A stretch of DNA of 54,829 nt, from positions 1-54,829 of the forward strand of contig JBJEQG010000086.1 of the NCBI GenBank assembly GCA_051881635.1. Reading direction: 5' to 3'. Source of the stretch: JBJEQG01 sp051881635 (lineage in GTDB: Bacteria > Bacillota > Clostridia > Oscillospirales > Acutalibacteraceae). Within the stretch, counting starts at the first letter, position 1; every line of letters begins with the position of its first letter. Under the pieces are notes generated by a model. It had not been told where the DNA came from, searched no databases, and saw only the letters and a list, made by a program, of their open reading frames with translations. A program made the translations under genes and the position numbers. Shown here one piece after another: positions 41,737-51,220 of the stretch.

Positions 41737-42657
41737 TTATTGTCCTAAAATTGTATGAATATCTGGTTTATGACCGTTAAGATAATCTTGGGCGGTCATT
41801 TTCTTTTTGCCCTCAGGCTGTAATTCCATAATTTCAATCGCACCACTGCCGCAAGCCACAATAAAAGGATTAAGAGAAAGAATTGTTCCGGGCTGTCCCT
41901 CTCCTTTGGCAAGGCGTGTGCGTTGAATTTTTAATTTTTTGCCCTCTAAGGTAGTGACCGCCGAAGGCCACGAATTTAATCCACGCACTTGATTGTGAAT
42001 TTCCTCAGCGGATTTTGAAAAATCAATCGCCGACATTTCTCTTGTAAGCAAAGGGGCATAAGTTGATAAGGCATCATTCTGCGGTGTACGCACAAGTGTC
42101 CCCTCAGCGGCAGCATGAACCACCTCAACAATGAGTTTCGCTCCTGCAACAGACAAGCGGTCGTGCAATTCGTCAGCGGTTTCGTTTTCATCAATATCAA
42201 CTTCCGTTTTAAGAAGCATATCCCCTGTATCCAAACCGATGTCCATATACATTGCTGTAACACCTGTCGTTTTTTCACCATGCAGAATGGCTTGCTGTAT
42301 TGGGGACGCTCCACGATATTTGGGCAAAAGAGAGGCATGAATATTGATACAGCCATATTTCGGCAATTCAATGATTTCTTTGGGCAGAATTTTGCCGTAA
42401 GCCACAACCAAAATCAATTCGGGATTAAGGTCTTGAAGGACTTTGAGAGCCGAATTGTCTTTGAGTGTTGTTGGCTGATAAACAGGCAGATTATATTTGA
42501 GTGCCAATTCTTTGACGGGTGGCGGTGTTAAAACACATTTTCTGCCCTTCGGCTTATCAGGCTGTGTAAAAACAGCACAAACATCGTTATTGTCATCAAT
42601 CAATGCCTGTAAGCACGGAACAGCAAAGTTGGGCGTTCCCATAAATACTATACGCAT
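41737..42657 (-). CDS. fmt: Methionyl-tRNA formyltransferase
   Basis: 306 residues. MRIVFMGTPNFAVPCL opens the formyltransferase domain. INIHASLLPKYRGASPIQQAI holds the catalytic Asn and His, and the C-terminal OB domain ends MTAQDYLNGHKPD. It formylates initiator Met-tRNA, the substrate logic for the neighbouring deformylase gene. Confidence 0.96.
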   Translation of the reverse strand: MRIVFMGTPNFAVPCLQALIDDNNDVCAVFTQPDKPKGRKCVLTPPPVKELALKYNLPVYQPTTLKDNSALKVLQDLNPELILVVAYGKILPKEIIELPKYGCINIHASLLPKYRGASPIQQAILHGEKTTGVTAMYMDIGLDTGDMLLKTEVDIDENETADELHDRLSVAGAKLIVEVVHAAAEGTLVRTPQNDALSTYAPLLTREMSAIDFSKSAEEIHNQVRGLNSWPSAVTTLEGKKLKIQRTRLAKGEGQPGTILSLNPFIVACGSGAIEIMELQPEGKKKMTAQDYLNGHKPDIHTILGQ

Positions 42658-42686
42658 AAATTTTCAGCCTCCTATTCGGGCTTTTT

Positions 42687-43154
42687 TTAATCTTTCAATT
42701 CTTCGGGGCTTAACATACGGGCAGCGTGCTTTTTGAAAAGAATACCGTTTAAATGGTCATTTTCATGGCAAATAGCTCTTGCCAAAAAACCTTCGGCATC
42801 TAATGTGAATGTTTCACCGTTGCGGTCTTGTGCCTGAACCGTAACAAACATTGGACGAACAACAATACCGTACTCGCCCGGACAGGACAGGCAACCTTCA
42901 CTGCCCTCCTGTTTTCCTCGTGTTTTGAGGATTTCGGGATTTACAAACTCAATCTTGCCTTCACCAATATCAACAACAAAAACACGGCGGAGCATTCCTA
43001 CCTGCGGTCCTGCAATACCAACACCGCCGTTTTCTATCATGGTTTCATACATATCGTCCAAAAGGGTATGGAGTTTATCGTCAAACTTCTCAACCGGACG
43101 GCAAACCTTTGACAAAATCGGGTCACCCTCTTTAACAATATTTCTCAATGCCAT
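42687..43154 (-). CDS. def: Peptide deformylase
   Basis: About 155 residues with the three motifs GVGIAGPQVG, EGCLSCPG (metal Cys) and CHENDHLNG (HExxH metal site). It removes the formyl group from nascent proteins. I chose the ATG at 43154 because AAAGGAATG lies about nine bases upstream; the earlier ATG directly abuts the ribosome binding site. It precedes fmt in the usual order. Confidence 0.95.
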   Translation of the reverse strand: MALRNIVKEGDPILSKVCRPVEKFDDKLHTLLDDMYETMIENGGVGIAGPQVGMLRRVFVVDIGEGKIEFVNPEILKTRGKQEGSEGCLSCPGEYGIVVRPMFVTVQAQDRNGETFTLDAEGFLARAICHENDHLNGILFKKHAARMLSPEELKD

Positions 43155-43177
43155 ATATATCATTCCTTTCTTTTTAA

Positions 43178-43196
43178 ATTAAGGGCTTTGCCCTTA
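43178..43196 (-). promoter_or_regulatory. Small hairpin between priA and def
   Basis: TTAAGGGC-TTT-GCCCTTAA is a perfect 8-bp inverted repeat in the 88-base gap between priA and def. There is no long U-tract, so it may be a weak terminator, a processing site or an mRNA stabiliser. Confidence 0.4.
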
Positions 43197-43242
43197 AAAA
43201 GCCACAAATGAGTGATGAATTTATTGGTTCTTATATCAATGT

Positions 43243-45684
43243 TTAAAGTATCGTATCGGGGTTAATATCGGCGTAAACCGATACTTCGGCATGGTCACGC
43301 CGTTTTCCGAAATCGGTCAGCAGAACGGACATTAAATTCCGAAAGGCTTTACAATTTCGGAACTTTATTATAATACGATAACGATATTTATTATTTAATC
43401 GTGATATGGCGGCGGGTGCAGGTCCTAAAACCCGCAAGGGCAAGTCCGCATAATCTTTTTGTGCCATTGCCGAAAAATCATGCACAAACTGTTCGGCAGT
43501 CTTTGCCGTTTGAATTTGTTCCTTACCCATAAATGCCAAAACGCATATATCAGTATAAGGCGGATAAAGCATTGTCTTTCGGAGCAGGATTTCACTATTG
43601 AAAAAACTGTCATAATCCTGTTGGGCAGCAAGAAACATAATCGGATTGTTTGGGTCATAGGTTTGAATTAACGCCCGTCCGGCTCTGTCACCACGCCCCG
43701 AGCGTCCGACAACTTGGGTTAAAAGTGAAAATGTACGCTCATAACTGCGGAAATCGTCTGAATGGAGCATATTGTCGGCAGACAAAACACCAACCAATGT
43801 TACATTCGGAAAGTCCAAACCTTTGGCAACCATCTGCGTTCCTAACATAATATCATATTTGCCGTCACGAAAATCCGACAGCTTCTGTTCATACGAAAAA
43901 CGCCGCATAACTGCATCCGTATCCAAACGCAAGATACGGGCATCAGGAAATAGTGTGGAAAGCTCCTTTTCCGCCTTTTGTGTTCCAAGCCCAGCATATC
44001 TCAGCTTTGTACTGTGACAGGAGGGACATTCATTCGGAACGGGAACGGAATAACCGCAATAATGGCACATCAATCGCCCGTTGGCGGAATGGTAAGTCAA
44101 AGATATGGAACAATGTGGGCAGGAAATAACTTCATTACAACTGCGGCAGGCAATAAAAGTATTATGCCCACGGCGGTTTAAAAGCAAAATTGACTGCTCT
44201 CCCATATTCAGGTTTGTGCGTAATTCCTCAGTAAGAACCGTACTGTACCCCGAATTATTCCCCTGTGCCATTTCAACATTCATATCAACTGTAATGACAT
44301 GGGGCAATTTTGCCTTTCCGTAACGGGTACGGATTGTTTCCAAACCATAGCGTCCGTTTTGGGCAAAATAAAAACTTTCAACAGAGGGTGTTGCTGAGGA
44401 CAAGAGCAACAAACATTGATTTGCATTACAGCGGAATTTTGCCAAATCACGAGCATGAAAGCGTGGGTTTGAAGATGATTTATAGGTATATTCCTGTTCT
44501 TCGTCCATGACAATCAAACCGACTTTTTCAAGTGGTGCAAAAATTGCGGAGCGTGTACCAACGGCAATCGTTGCTTCTCCGTTCTTAACACGCTTCCATT
44601 CCTCTAATCGTTTGACTAATGACAAACCGCTGTGAAAAACAGCGATTTTATTGCCGTAACGGTTTTGGAAAGAGGATATAAGTTGGGGCGTCAGAGAAAT
44701 TTCGGGTACCATGCAGATAACGCCTTTACCGTCGGCGGTCGCTTGGTCAATCAATTTCATAAAAACGGAGGTTTTACCACTGCCCGTTACACCGTAAAGC
44801 AAAGATACAAACGGCTCAGGTTGTCTGTATTTATCCAACAATGATTTATAGGCTTTATTCTGTTCCTCTGTTAAAACAATCTCTCCTGGGGCGGGTTGGG
44901 GCGGTTCGGTCGTTTTTTTCTCGGTTTGTTCTTCCTCATAATAACGGCAAATCCCCCGTTTAACCAAAGTGTCTGTAACGGCAGTCGTTACACCTGTAAA
45001 ATAGCAAATTTCTTTTTGGGAAACCGCTCCGCTCATTGTCAAAATACTGACAACCTCTGATTGTTTTGGGGTAAGTTTAACATTATCATCATAGAGTTCG
45101 GTCAACTGTACCATTTTAACGGTCGGCTCATTATGGCGTTTTTGTATGGTATCGGATTTATCAAGCAACCCTTTTTTAACCATTTTCCGCAAAAAGGTAT
45201 CGTCCTCCAAATGAAATGTTTTGCAAAGCTGGTCGGAATTAACAGGCTTTTTGCATGAAAGCACATAATCAATAATGCTTTTCTCCAAAGGTGGCAAAGT
45301 ATCCTCTTTAACAGCAGCCTGTTCGGTTACGGACAGTTGATAGTTAATCTTTACGGAAAGTCCCGGAGGCAACATGGCATTACACGCTTCATACAGTGTG
45401 CAAAAATAATGGTCTTTCATGAAAAGTGCCATTTTTAATAATTCGTCCGAAAATACGGGCGTTTTATCAATGACCTTTTGGATTGATTTTAGATTATCCG
45501 CCGTTTCTGCTTCATAAAGACGGAATACAACGCCTTGTCGCATTGAATTTGAAAAATTGACCATAACACGGCAACCTGCTTGGAGTTGGGGTTTCATGGA
45601 ATACGGTACAAGGTAGCTATACAGCTTATCAAAATGATAGGCTGTATTTTCAACGGCAACCTCGGCAACCAATAAATCAGTCAT
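43243..45684 (-). CDS. priA: Primosomal replication-restart helicase PriA
   Basis: 813 residues. The N-terminal DNA-binding region opens VAEVAVENTAYHFDKLYSYLVP. The helicase core has GVTGSGKT (Walker A) and DEEQE (Walker B variant). Zinc clusters are CRSCNEVISCPHC and CHYCGYSVPVPNECPSC. GTQMVAKGLDFPNVTLVG and QVVGRSGRG are helicase motifs V and VI. PriA reloads the replicative helicase at stalled forks. It overlaps rpoZ by eight bases. Confidence 0.96.
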   Translation of the reverse strand: MTDLLVAEVAVENTAYHFDKLYSYLVPYSMKPQLQAGCRVMVNFSNSMRQGVVFRLYEAETADNLKSIQKVIDKTPVFSDELLKMALFMKDHYFCTLYEACNAMLPPGLSVKINYQLSVTEQAAVKEDTLPPLEKSIIDYVLSCKKPVNSDQLCKTFHLEDDTFLRKMVKKGLLDKSDTIQKRHNEPTVKMVQLTELYDDNVKLTPKQSEVVSILTMSGAVSQKEICYFTGVTTAVTDTLVKRGICRYYEEEQTEKKTTEPPQPAPGEIVLTEEQNKAYKSLLDKYRQPEPFVSLLYGVTGSGKTSVFMKLIDQATADGKGVICMVPEISLTPQLISSFQNRYGNKIAVFHSGLSLVKRLEEWKRVKNGEATIAVGTRSAIFAPLEKVGLIVMDEEQEYTYKSSSNPRFHARDLAKFRCNANQCLLLLSSATPSVESFYFAQNGRYGLETIRTRYGKAKLPHVITVDMNVEMAQGNNSGYSTVLTEELRTNLNMGEQSILLLNRRGHNTFIACRSCNEVISCPHCSISLTYHSANGRLMCHYCGYSVPVPNECPSCHSTKLRYAGLGTQKAEKELSTLFPDARILRLDTDAVMRRFSYEQKLSDFRDGKYDIMLGTQMVAKGLDFPNVTLVGVLSADNMLHSDDFRSYERTFSLLTQVVGRSGRGDRAGRALIQTYDPNNPIMFLAAQQDYDSFFNSEILLRKTMLYPPYTDICVLAFMGKEQIQTAKTAEQFVHDFSAMAQKDYADLPLRVLGPAPAAISRLNNKYRYRIIIKFRNCKAFRNLMSVLLTDFGKRRDHAEVSVYADINPDTIL

Positions 45685-45919
45685 CGGTATCGGGTTCTAA
45701 AATTTTAAATTTATTTTGCTTGAATTCTTCGGCTGCCAAAAGGACAGGCTTTTCATAAACGACAGATTTTTCTTTTTGGGCTTGTGCTTCAAGATTATCG
45801 GAAATTTCTCTTGCTCTTTTGGCTACTGCGATTGCTAAGGCATAACGGCTTTGGCGGCCTTCAAGCATTGCTTTGACATCGGACTCTGTATAGTGACTGT
45901 AAGGATAGTTTTCAAACAT
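45677..45919 (-). CDS. rpoZ: RNA polymerase omega subunit family protein
   Basis: 80 residues. GRQSRYALAIAVAKRAREISD is the omega core helix segment, followed by an acidic tail. Omega helps assemble RNA polymerase. Its place between gmk and priA is the conserved one. I chose the ATG at 45919; AGAGGTG overlaps the alternative GTG three codons upstream. Confidence 0.9.
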   Translation of the reverse strand: MFENYPYSHYTESDVKAMLEGRQSRYALAIAVAKRAREISDNLEAQAQKEKSVVYEKPVLLAAEEFKQNKFKILEPDTDD

Positions 45920-45952
45920 GATTGACACACCTCTTCATAATATTTCTGAAAT

Positions 45953-46534
45953 TTAAACTGTATAACGGGAAGAACGCATCTGCTCGGCACGAACAACCGA
46001 TTTTAAATCGCTGACACATTCGTACAAATTGTCATTAACTACAATATAGTCATAATGACACGCTGCCGATACTTCTTCAAATGCCCGGCTTATCCGCCGG
46101 TCAATAACATCTTCGGTTTCCGTACCTCTGCCCTCTAAACGATTTTTTAAAGTTTCAAAGGACGGCGGCATAACGAAAATACCGACACATTCGGGAAATT
46201 TCTTCTTTACATTCTCATAACCCTGCACTTCAATTTCCAAAATGACATTTTTACCGGCGTTAAGCTGTTCAAGGACTTTGGCTTTCGGTGTTCCATAGTA
46301 ATTTCCGCAATAGCAGGCATATTCCAAAAGAGCATCTTTGGAAATCAAATCCTCAAACTGTTCTTTGCTCAGAAAATGATACGATACGCCGTCCTGTTCT
46401 CCATTTCGGGGCTGGCGTGTTGTTGCGGAAACTGATAATGCAAAGTTTTCATCTTTAATCAATTCCCTGACAACTGTACCTTTTCCTACACCCGAAGGAC
46501 CTGAAACAACAATTAAAAGTCCTTTATTATTCAT
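45953..46534 (-). CDS. gmk: Guanylate kinase
   Basis: 193 residues. Walker A is SGPSGVGKGT, then VSATTRQPRNGEQDGVSYHFL binds GMP, and LEIEVQGYENV carries Walker B. It phosphorylates GMP to GDP. The ATG at 46534 follows GGAGAGGAG; the open frame runs upstream only because it overlaps remA by eight bases. Confidence 0.96.
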   Translation of the reverse strand: MNNKGLLIVVSGPSGVGKGTVVRELIKDENFALSVSATTRQPRNGEQDGVSYHFLSKEQFEDLISKDALLEYACYCGNYYGTPKAKVLEQLNAGKNVILEIEVQGYENVKKKFPECVGIFVMPPSFETLKNRLEGRGTETEDVIDRRISRAFEEVSAACHYDYIVVNDNLYECVSDLKSVVRAEQMRSSRYTV

Positions 46535-46805
46535 TGGGCAATAACTCCTCTCCGCTTTTTTCGTCTTTGTCTTTTTCATTGAACCTATTGGCGATTGTTT
46601 CCGGCTGGATAGCTGAAAGAACAATATGGTCGCTGTCGGTGACAATGACCGCTTTTGTCCGCCGTCCGCAAGTGGCATCAATCAATATGCCCTTTTCTTT
46701 TGCGTCCTGCACAATACGCTTGATTGGAGCGGCATCGGGGCTGACAATGGCAATAACTTTTTCAGCGGCAACCATATTGCCGTAACCGATATGAATAAGT
46801 TTCAA
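46527..46805 (-). CDS. remA: RemA/DUF370 family regulator
   Basis: 92 residues. MKLIHIGYGNMVAAEKVIAIVSPDAAPIKR and ATCGRRTKAVIVTDSDHIVLSAIQPETIANRF are characteristic. RemA is a ring-forming DNA-binding activator of matrix and osmoprotection genes in Bacillus; the role in clostridia is less known. It sits between yicC and gmk as usual. Confidence 0.93.
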   Translation of the reverse strand: MKLIHIGYGNMVAAEKVIAIVSPDAAPIKRIVQDAKEKGILIDATCGRRTKAVIVTDSDHIVLSAIQPETIANRFNEKDKDEKSGEELLPNE

Positions 46806-46818
46806 ATTTATTCTCCCC

Positions 46819-47697
46819 TTATTCTATGTTTTGAATTTGCTCACGGATTTTTTCAAGCTCGGCTTTGATTTCCACAACAACATGAGCCAATGTGGCATCG
46901 CAAATTTTTGAACCGATTGTGTTTGCTTCACGGTTCATCTCTTGAAGAATAAAATCCATTTTTCTGCCGACAGGGTCAGAACTGTCAAGCATTTGTTCCA
47001 TTTGGGCAAAGTGACTGCGGAGGCGTACCGTTTCCTCGTCTACTGCAATCTTATCCGCAAAAATCGCTGCCTCAGTTAAAATACGCTGTTCGTCAATGCT
47101 CTTATCCTTTAAAATCTCGGAAAGCCGTGTGTACATACGGTTTTTGTATTCCTCAACAAGGCATGGTGAACGCTCTTCTATCTTTTCGACAAGGGATAAA
47201 ATTGTATGCATACGGGTGGAAACATCTTGGCGGAGCTTTTCGCCCTCAGCCGTTCGCATTGACATGAAATCAGCAAGGGCTTTTTCTGCTCCGATACGGA
47301 CAGCCGCCCAAATTTCTTCTTCGTTTTCCGGCTCTTTATGCACAGTCAATACACCGTCATAGCGTGATACGGCTGTTGCTGAAATATCGTCTTTTAAATT
47401 ATAAGTTTTGCACATCTCACGCAAAGCACTGACATAAGCTGATGCTAATGCATGGTTGATTTCAACCTGAGAGGCGGTTGCCTGACCGCTATCTACTGTA
47501 ACGAAAACATCAACCTTTCCTCGTGTTATGGTTTTGGAAAGCAAGGTTTTGAGTTTTTCCTCCAAAAATCCGTAACTGCGTGGTGTGCGGCATGAAAATT
47601 CAAAAAAACGGTGGTTGACCGACTTGATTTCGACCATTACGGTTCTACCGTCCACAACATCTTCAAACCGTCCGTAGCCTGTCATACTTTTTATCAT
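46819..47697 (-). CDS. YicC family endoribonuclease-like protein
   Basis: About 292 residues. MIKSMTGYGR at the N-terminus and the ending EMNREANTIGSKICDATLAHVVVEIKAELEKIREQIQNIE are diagnostic of YicC/YloC, described as an endoribonuclease acting on small RNAs in some bacteria. I prefer the ATG at 47697, which gives the family's usual start; an ATG four codons upstream is possible. It is the first gene of the string. Confidence 0.92.
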   Translation of the reverse strand: MIKSMTGYGRFEDVVDGRTVMVEIKSVNHRFFEFSCRTPRSYGFLEEKLKTLLSKTITRGKVDVFVTVDSGQATASQVEINHALASAYVSALREMCKTYNLKDDISATAVSRYDGVLTVHKEPENEEEIWAAVRIGAEKALADFMSMRTAEGEKLRQDVSTRMHTILSLVEKIEERSPCLVEEYKNRMYTRLSEILKDKSIDEQRILTEAAIFADKIAVDEETVRLRSHFAQMEQMLDSSDPVGRKMDFILQEMNREANTIGSKICDATLAHVVVEIKAELEKIREQIQNIE

Positions 47698-47765
47698 TCT
47701 GTCAATCATCTCTTTTCATTTAATTTTTAGGGTTTTGTTTGCTGCTCCTTTTGAGCGACATTTTT

Positions 47766-47795
47766 ATTTTATCAGTTTTTTGTTTTTAGTGTCAA
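47766..47795 (-). promoter_or_regulatory. Promoter of the yicC-to-rsgA string
   Basis: On the minus strand TTGACA (47790-47795), an 18-base spacer and TAAAAT (47766-47771). Confidence 0.75.
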
Positions 47796-47972
47796 CAGGT
47801 AACAGGCAAATCTCGTGCAAATTGCACAAATTATTTTTGAAACTTTGGAGGATTGAACAAAATTAAAAGGCTTTTTTTGTCAATAAAAACTGAGGTTCAT
47901 AACCTTTCCATTCGCCGCATACAATATTTAACAGTCCTGAAACAAAAAATCTTTGGAAATTCTGAAAATGAG

Positions 47973-48001
47973 TTGACAACAGACAAGAGAAATGATATAG
48001 T
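47973..48001 (+). promoter_or_regulatory. Promoter of the lysine-riboswitch/asd-dap operon
   Basis: TTGACA (47973-47978), a 17-base spacer and TATAGT (47996-48001) lie 30 bases before the riboswitch. Confidence 0.88.
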
Positions 48002-48030
48002 AAAAAAGACAAAAGTAAATATATTTTCGG

Positions 48031-48169
48031 GATAGAGGTGCGGTTTCTGTGTGTAACAAAGGGAGGTCTTTCGCTGACCTGTGAACTTTGCGAATGAATT
48101 GACCGCCGAAAAGCGTATGTGCGAAAGCATACGGCTTTGGGGACATGGGACAATACCTATGCCACTGTC
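48031..48169 (+). promoter_or_regulatory. Lysine riboswitch (L-box)
   Basis: GATAGAGGTGCGG opens the element and GATAG pairs with the closing CTGTC as P1. Internal GACCGCCGAA, GTGCGAAAGCAT and GGGGACATGGGAC segments match the L-box core. It lies upstream of asd-dapA-dapB, the pathway it normally controls. The aptamer is about 139 bases, rather short for the class. Lysine binding should favour the downstream terminator. Confidence 0.88.
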
Positions 48170-48257
48170 ATGGCCTTAAAAAGCTGTGGAGCACTATCGT
48201 ATATAATTTCATTTATATCTGCCCATATATAATGGAATTATTTGGAAAGCTGCTTTG

Positions 48258-48285
48258 AACCGATAAATTTTTATCGGTTTTTTTT
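48258..48285 (+). terminator. Attenuator terminator of the lysine riboswitch
   Basis: AACCGATAAA pairs with TTTATCGGTT, followed by eight Ts, about 50 bases before the asd start. Confidence 0.9.
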
Positions 48286-48338
48286 CTGCCCCGCAACTTA
48301 TAAATTTACTTTATATTGAACAAAAGGAGATTGTTAAA

Positions 48339-49418
48339 ATGAACAAGACATACAATGTAGGTATTATCGGTGCAACCGGTATGGTTGGTCAAAGATTTGC
48401 ACTCTTGCTCGAAAATCACCCGTGGTTTCATGTAACGGCTTTGGCAGCAAGTGCCCGTTCTGCCGGAAAAACTTATGAGGAAGCCGTTTCAAAAAGATGG
48501 GCTATGACCGCTCCCATTCCCGCCTCTATGAAAGATATGGTTATCATGGACGCTGCCGATGTTGAAAAGGTTGCGGAAAAAGTAGATTTCGTTTTCTGTG
48601 CCGTTGACATGAAAAAAGATGAAATCAGAGCTTTGGAAGAGGCTTATGCAAAGGCTGAATGTCCCGTTGTTTCAAACAACAGTGCTAACCGCTTTACACC
48701 TGATGTTCCGATGGTTATTCCGGAAATTAACAATGACCACATCAAAATTATTGAGTCACAAAGAAAGCGTTTGGGAACAAAGAAAGGCTTTGTTGCCGTT
48801 AAATCTAACTGCTCCCTGCAAAGCTATGTTCCTGCTATCAACCCGTTGCTCCCGTTGGGTGTAACAAAGGTTTTGGCTTGCACATATCAGGCAATTTCCG
48901 GTGCGGGCAAAACTTTTGAGAGATGGCCTGAAATGATTGACAATGTTATCCCCTACATCGGCGGTGAGGAAGAAAAGTCTGAACAAGAACCGCTCAAAAT
49001 CTGGGGACACATCGAAAACGGCGAAATTAAAAAGGCAACTTCTCCCTCTATTACGGCACAATGTATTCGTGTACCTGTTTCTGACGGTCATACAGCCGCT
49101 GTTTTTGTAGAGTATCAGAAAAAGGTTGAAATGGAAGAAATTATCTCTTTGTGGGAAAATTACAAGGGTCGTCCTCAGGAATTACAACTTCCGAGTGCAC
49201 CGAAACAGTTCCTCCATTATTTCCGTGAGAACGACAGACCGCAAATTAAGTCCGAGCGTAATCTTGAAGGCGGTATGGCTGTTTCCGTTGGCCGTCTTAG
49301 AGAAGATACACAATATACAATCAAGTTCGTTTGTATGTCACACAACACATTGAGAGGTGCGGCAGGCGGTGCTGTTCTGTTGGCAGAATTGCTCTGTGCT
49401 GAGGGCTACATGGACTAA
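48339..49418 (+). CDS. asd: Aspartate-semialdehyde dehydrogenase
   Basis: 359 residues. VGIIGATGMVGQRF binds NADP, SNCSLQSYVPAINPL contains the catalytic cysteine, and VPVSDGHTAAVFVE holds the substrate-binding His. It is the longer form also found in archaea and fungi. It reduces aspartyl phosphate to the semialdehyde, the branch point to lysine/DAP and threonine. AAAGGAGA precedes the ATG. It is the first gene of the riboswitch operon. Confidence 0.95.
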   Translation: MNKTYNVGIIGATGMVGQRFALLLENHPWFHVTALAASARSAGKTYEEAVSKRWAMTAPIPASMKDMVIMDAADVEKVAEKVDFVFCAVDMKKDEIRALEEAYAKAECPVVSNNSANRFTPDVPMVIPEINNDHIKIIESQRKRLGTKKGFVAVKSNCSLQSYVPAINPLLPLGVTKVLACTYQAISGAGKTFERWPEMIDNVIPYIGGEEEKSEQEPLKIWGHIENGEIKKATSPSITAQCIRVPVSDGHTAAVFVEYQKKVEMEEIISLWENYKGRPQELQLPSAPKQFLHYFRENDRPQIKSERNLEGGMAVSVGRLREDTQYTIKFVCMSHNTLRGAAGGAVLLAELLCAEGYMD

Positions 49419-49457
49419 TCTTTGATATAAACATATTTCTAAAAGGAGGTTTCTATT

Positions 49458-50351
49458 GTGAGCAATCCTATTTTTACGGGTGCAGGCGTTGCGATTGTTA
49501 CGCCGATGAATACGGACGGTTCAATAAATTTTGAAGAATACGGCCGTATTATCGACTTCCAGATTGATAACGGCATAGACGCTATTATCACTTGCGGTAC
49601 AACAGGCGAGTCTGCAACAATGAGTCATGAAGAACACTGCAAGGTTATCGAATATACCGTTAAAAAAGTTGACCATAGAGTTCCTGTTATTGCCGGTGCG
49701 GGCAGCAACGATACAAGTTTTGCCTGTGCATTATCTGTTGAGGCTCAAAGGCTTGGAGCTGATGCTCTTTTATCCGTAACACCTTATTACAACAAGACCT
49801 CGCAAAACGGTTTGATTAAGCACTACACCACAATCGCTGACAAAGTTGATATTCCGATTATCCTTTATAATGTACCGTCCCGAACAGGCTGCAACATTAA
49901 ACCTGAAACTTATGCGGTTTTGTGCAAGCACCCCAACATCAGGGCAACAAAGGAAGCCAACGGCAACATTTCCGAGTTAATCCGCACAATGGCTCTTTGC
50001 GGTGATGATTTCGATGTTTACAGTGGTGAGGACGCTCAAACTTTCCCGATTATCGCTTTGGGCGGCAAGGGTGTTATCTCCGTGTTTGCCAACACCTGTC
50101 CGAAAGAATGTCATGAACTTGCGGCGGCAACTTTACAGGGCGATATACAAAAGGGTGCGGCTTTACAGAAAAAGTACATAGAATACATGAATGCACTTTT
50201 CTCTGATGTCAATCCTATCCCCGTTAAGGCCGCAATGAACCTTATGGGCTTTAACTGCGGTTCTTGCAGACTGCCTTTGGCAGATATGACCGATGAAGGA
50301 CTTGCAAAGCTGAAAAGCTGTATGGTTAAATACGGCTTGATTAAGGAATAA
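49458..50351 (+). CDS. dapA: 4-hydroxy-tetrahydrodipicolinate synthase
   Basis: 297 residues. GTTGESATM, YYNKTSQNGL and YNVPSRTGCNI (Tyr relay) and KEANGN (Schiff-base Lys) are present. It condenses pyruvate with aspartate semialdehyde, the first committed DAP step. The start is GTG at 49458, eight bases after AAAAGGAGG. Confidence 0.96.
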   Translation: MSNPIFTGAGVAIVTPMNTDGSINFEEYGRIIDFQIDNGIDAIITCGTTGESATMSHEEHCKVIEYTVKKVDHRVPVIAGAGSNDTSFACALSVEAQRLGADALLSVTPYYNKTSQNGLIKHYTTIADKVDIPIILYNVPSRTGCNIKPETYAVLCKHPNIRATKEANGNISELIRTMALCGDDFDVYSGEDAQTFPIIALGGKGVISVFANTCPKECHELAAATLQGDIQKGAALQKKYIEYMNALFSDVNPIPVKAAMNLMGFNCGSCRLPLADMTDEGLAKLKSCMVKYGLIKE

Positions 50352-50440
50352 TCTTTTTGGGTTCAGACCGTAATTCCACAAGTGTGGTTTGCGGTCTGAA
50401 AATATATAATGAACTTCAATATAAAGGAGTGTACTTTTTC

Positions 50441-51196
50441 ATGATACAAATTCTTTTGACGGGTTGTGCCGGTAAAATGGGTCATGCCATTACCAATGCG
50501 GCGGCAACAAGAGAGGATTGCGTAATAGCGGCAGGTGTGGACATTACCGTTCCTGAAAAGGCGGATTACCCTGTTTACCGCACTTTCTCGGAAGTTAAAG
50601 AAAAAATTGATGTTATTATTGATTTCTCCAACCCTGTTGTTTTAGACTCCATGTTGGATTATGCCGTAAAAAATAAAATTCCTGCGGTTATCTGCACAAC
50701 CGGTTACAGCAAAGAACAGGTTGAGAAAATCCATAATGCCGCCAAAGAAATCGCCGTTTTCTATTCGGGCAATATGTCACTTGGCATTAACCTTTTGATT
50801 GAGCTTTCCAAAAAAGCAGCGGCAGTTTTTGGAAACGAATTTGATATTGAAATTATCGAAAAACACCATAATTTGAAGTTGGACGCTCCGAGCGGTACGG
50901 CTTTGATGATTGCCAACGGAATTTCTGAAATTAAGAGTGATGCTGAATATGTCTATGACCGCCATTCCTATCGCCGCAAAAGAGATCAAAAAGAAATTGG
51001 TTTACATTCTGTTCGTGGCGGTACGATTGTCGGCGAACATGAGGTTATTTTTGCGGGCAACGATGAAATTCTGACAATCAGCCACAGTGCAAGATCTAAA
51101 AATGTTTTTGCCGTTGGTGCGGTTAATGCCGCTGTATTCCTCGCCAAAAAGCCTGCGGGTATGTACGAAATGTCTGACCTGTTGGCTGAAAAATAA
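50441..51196 (+). CDS. dapB: 4-hydroxy-tetrahydrodipicolinate reductase
   Basis: 251 residues. TGCAGKMGHAI binds the nicotinamide cofactor and EKHHNLKLDAPSGTA holds the catalytic His-His-Lys segment. The ATG at 50441 follows ATAAAGGAGTG; the open frame extends further upstream without a start signal. It is the third gene of the operon. Confidence 0.96.
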   Translation: MIQILLTGCAGKMGHAITNAAATREDCVIAAGVDITVPEKADYPVYRTFSEVKEKIDVIIDFSNPVVLDSMLDYAVKNKIPAVICTTGYSKEQVEKIHNAAKEIAVFYSGNMSLGINLLIELSKKAAAVFGNEFDIEIIEKHHNLKLDAPSGTALMIANGISEIKSDAEYVYDRHSYRRKRDQKEIGLHSVRGGTIVGEHEVIFAGNDEILTISHSARSKNVFAVGAVNAAVFLAKKPAGMYEMSDLLAEK

Positions 51197-51220
51197 TTTT
51201 TATACAGGAGGTTTATCACT

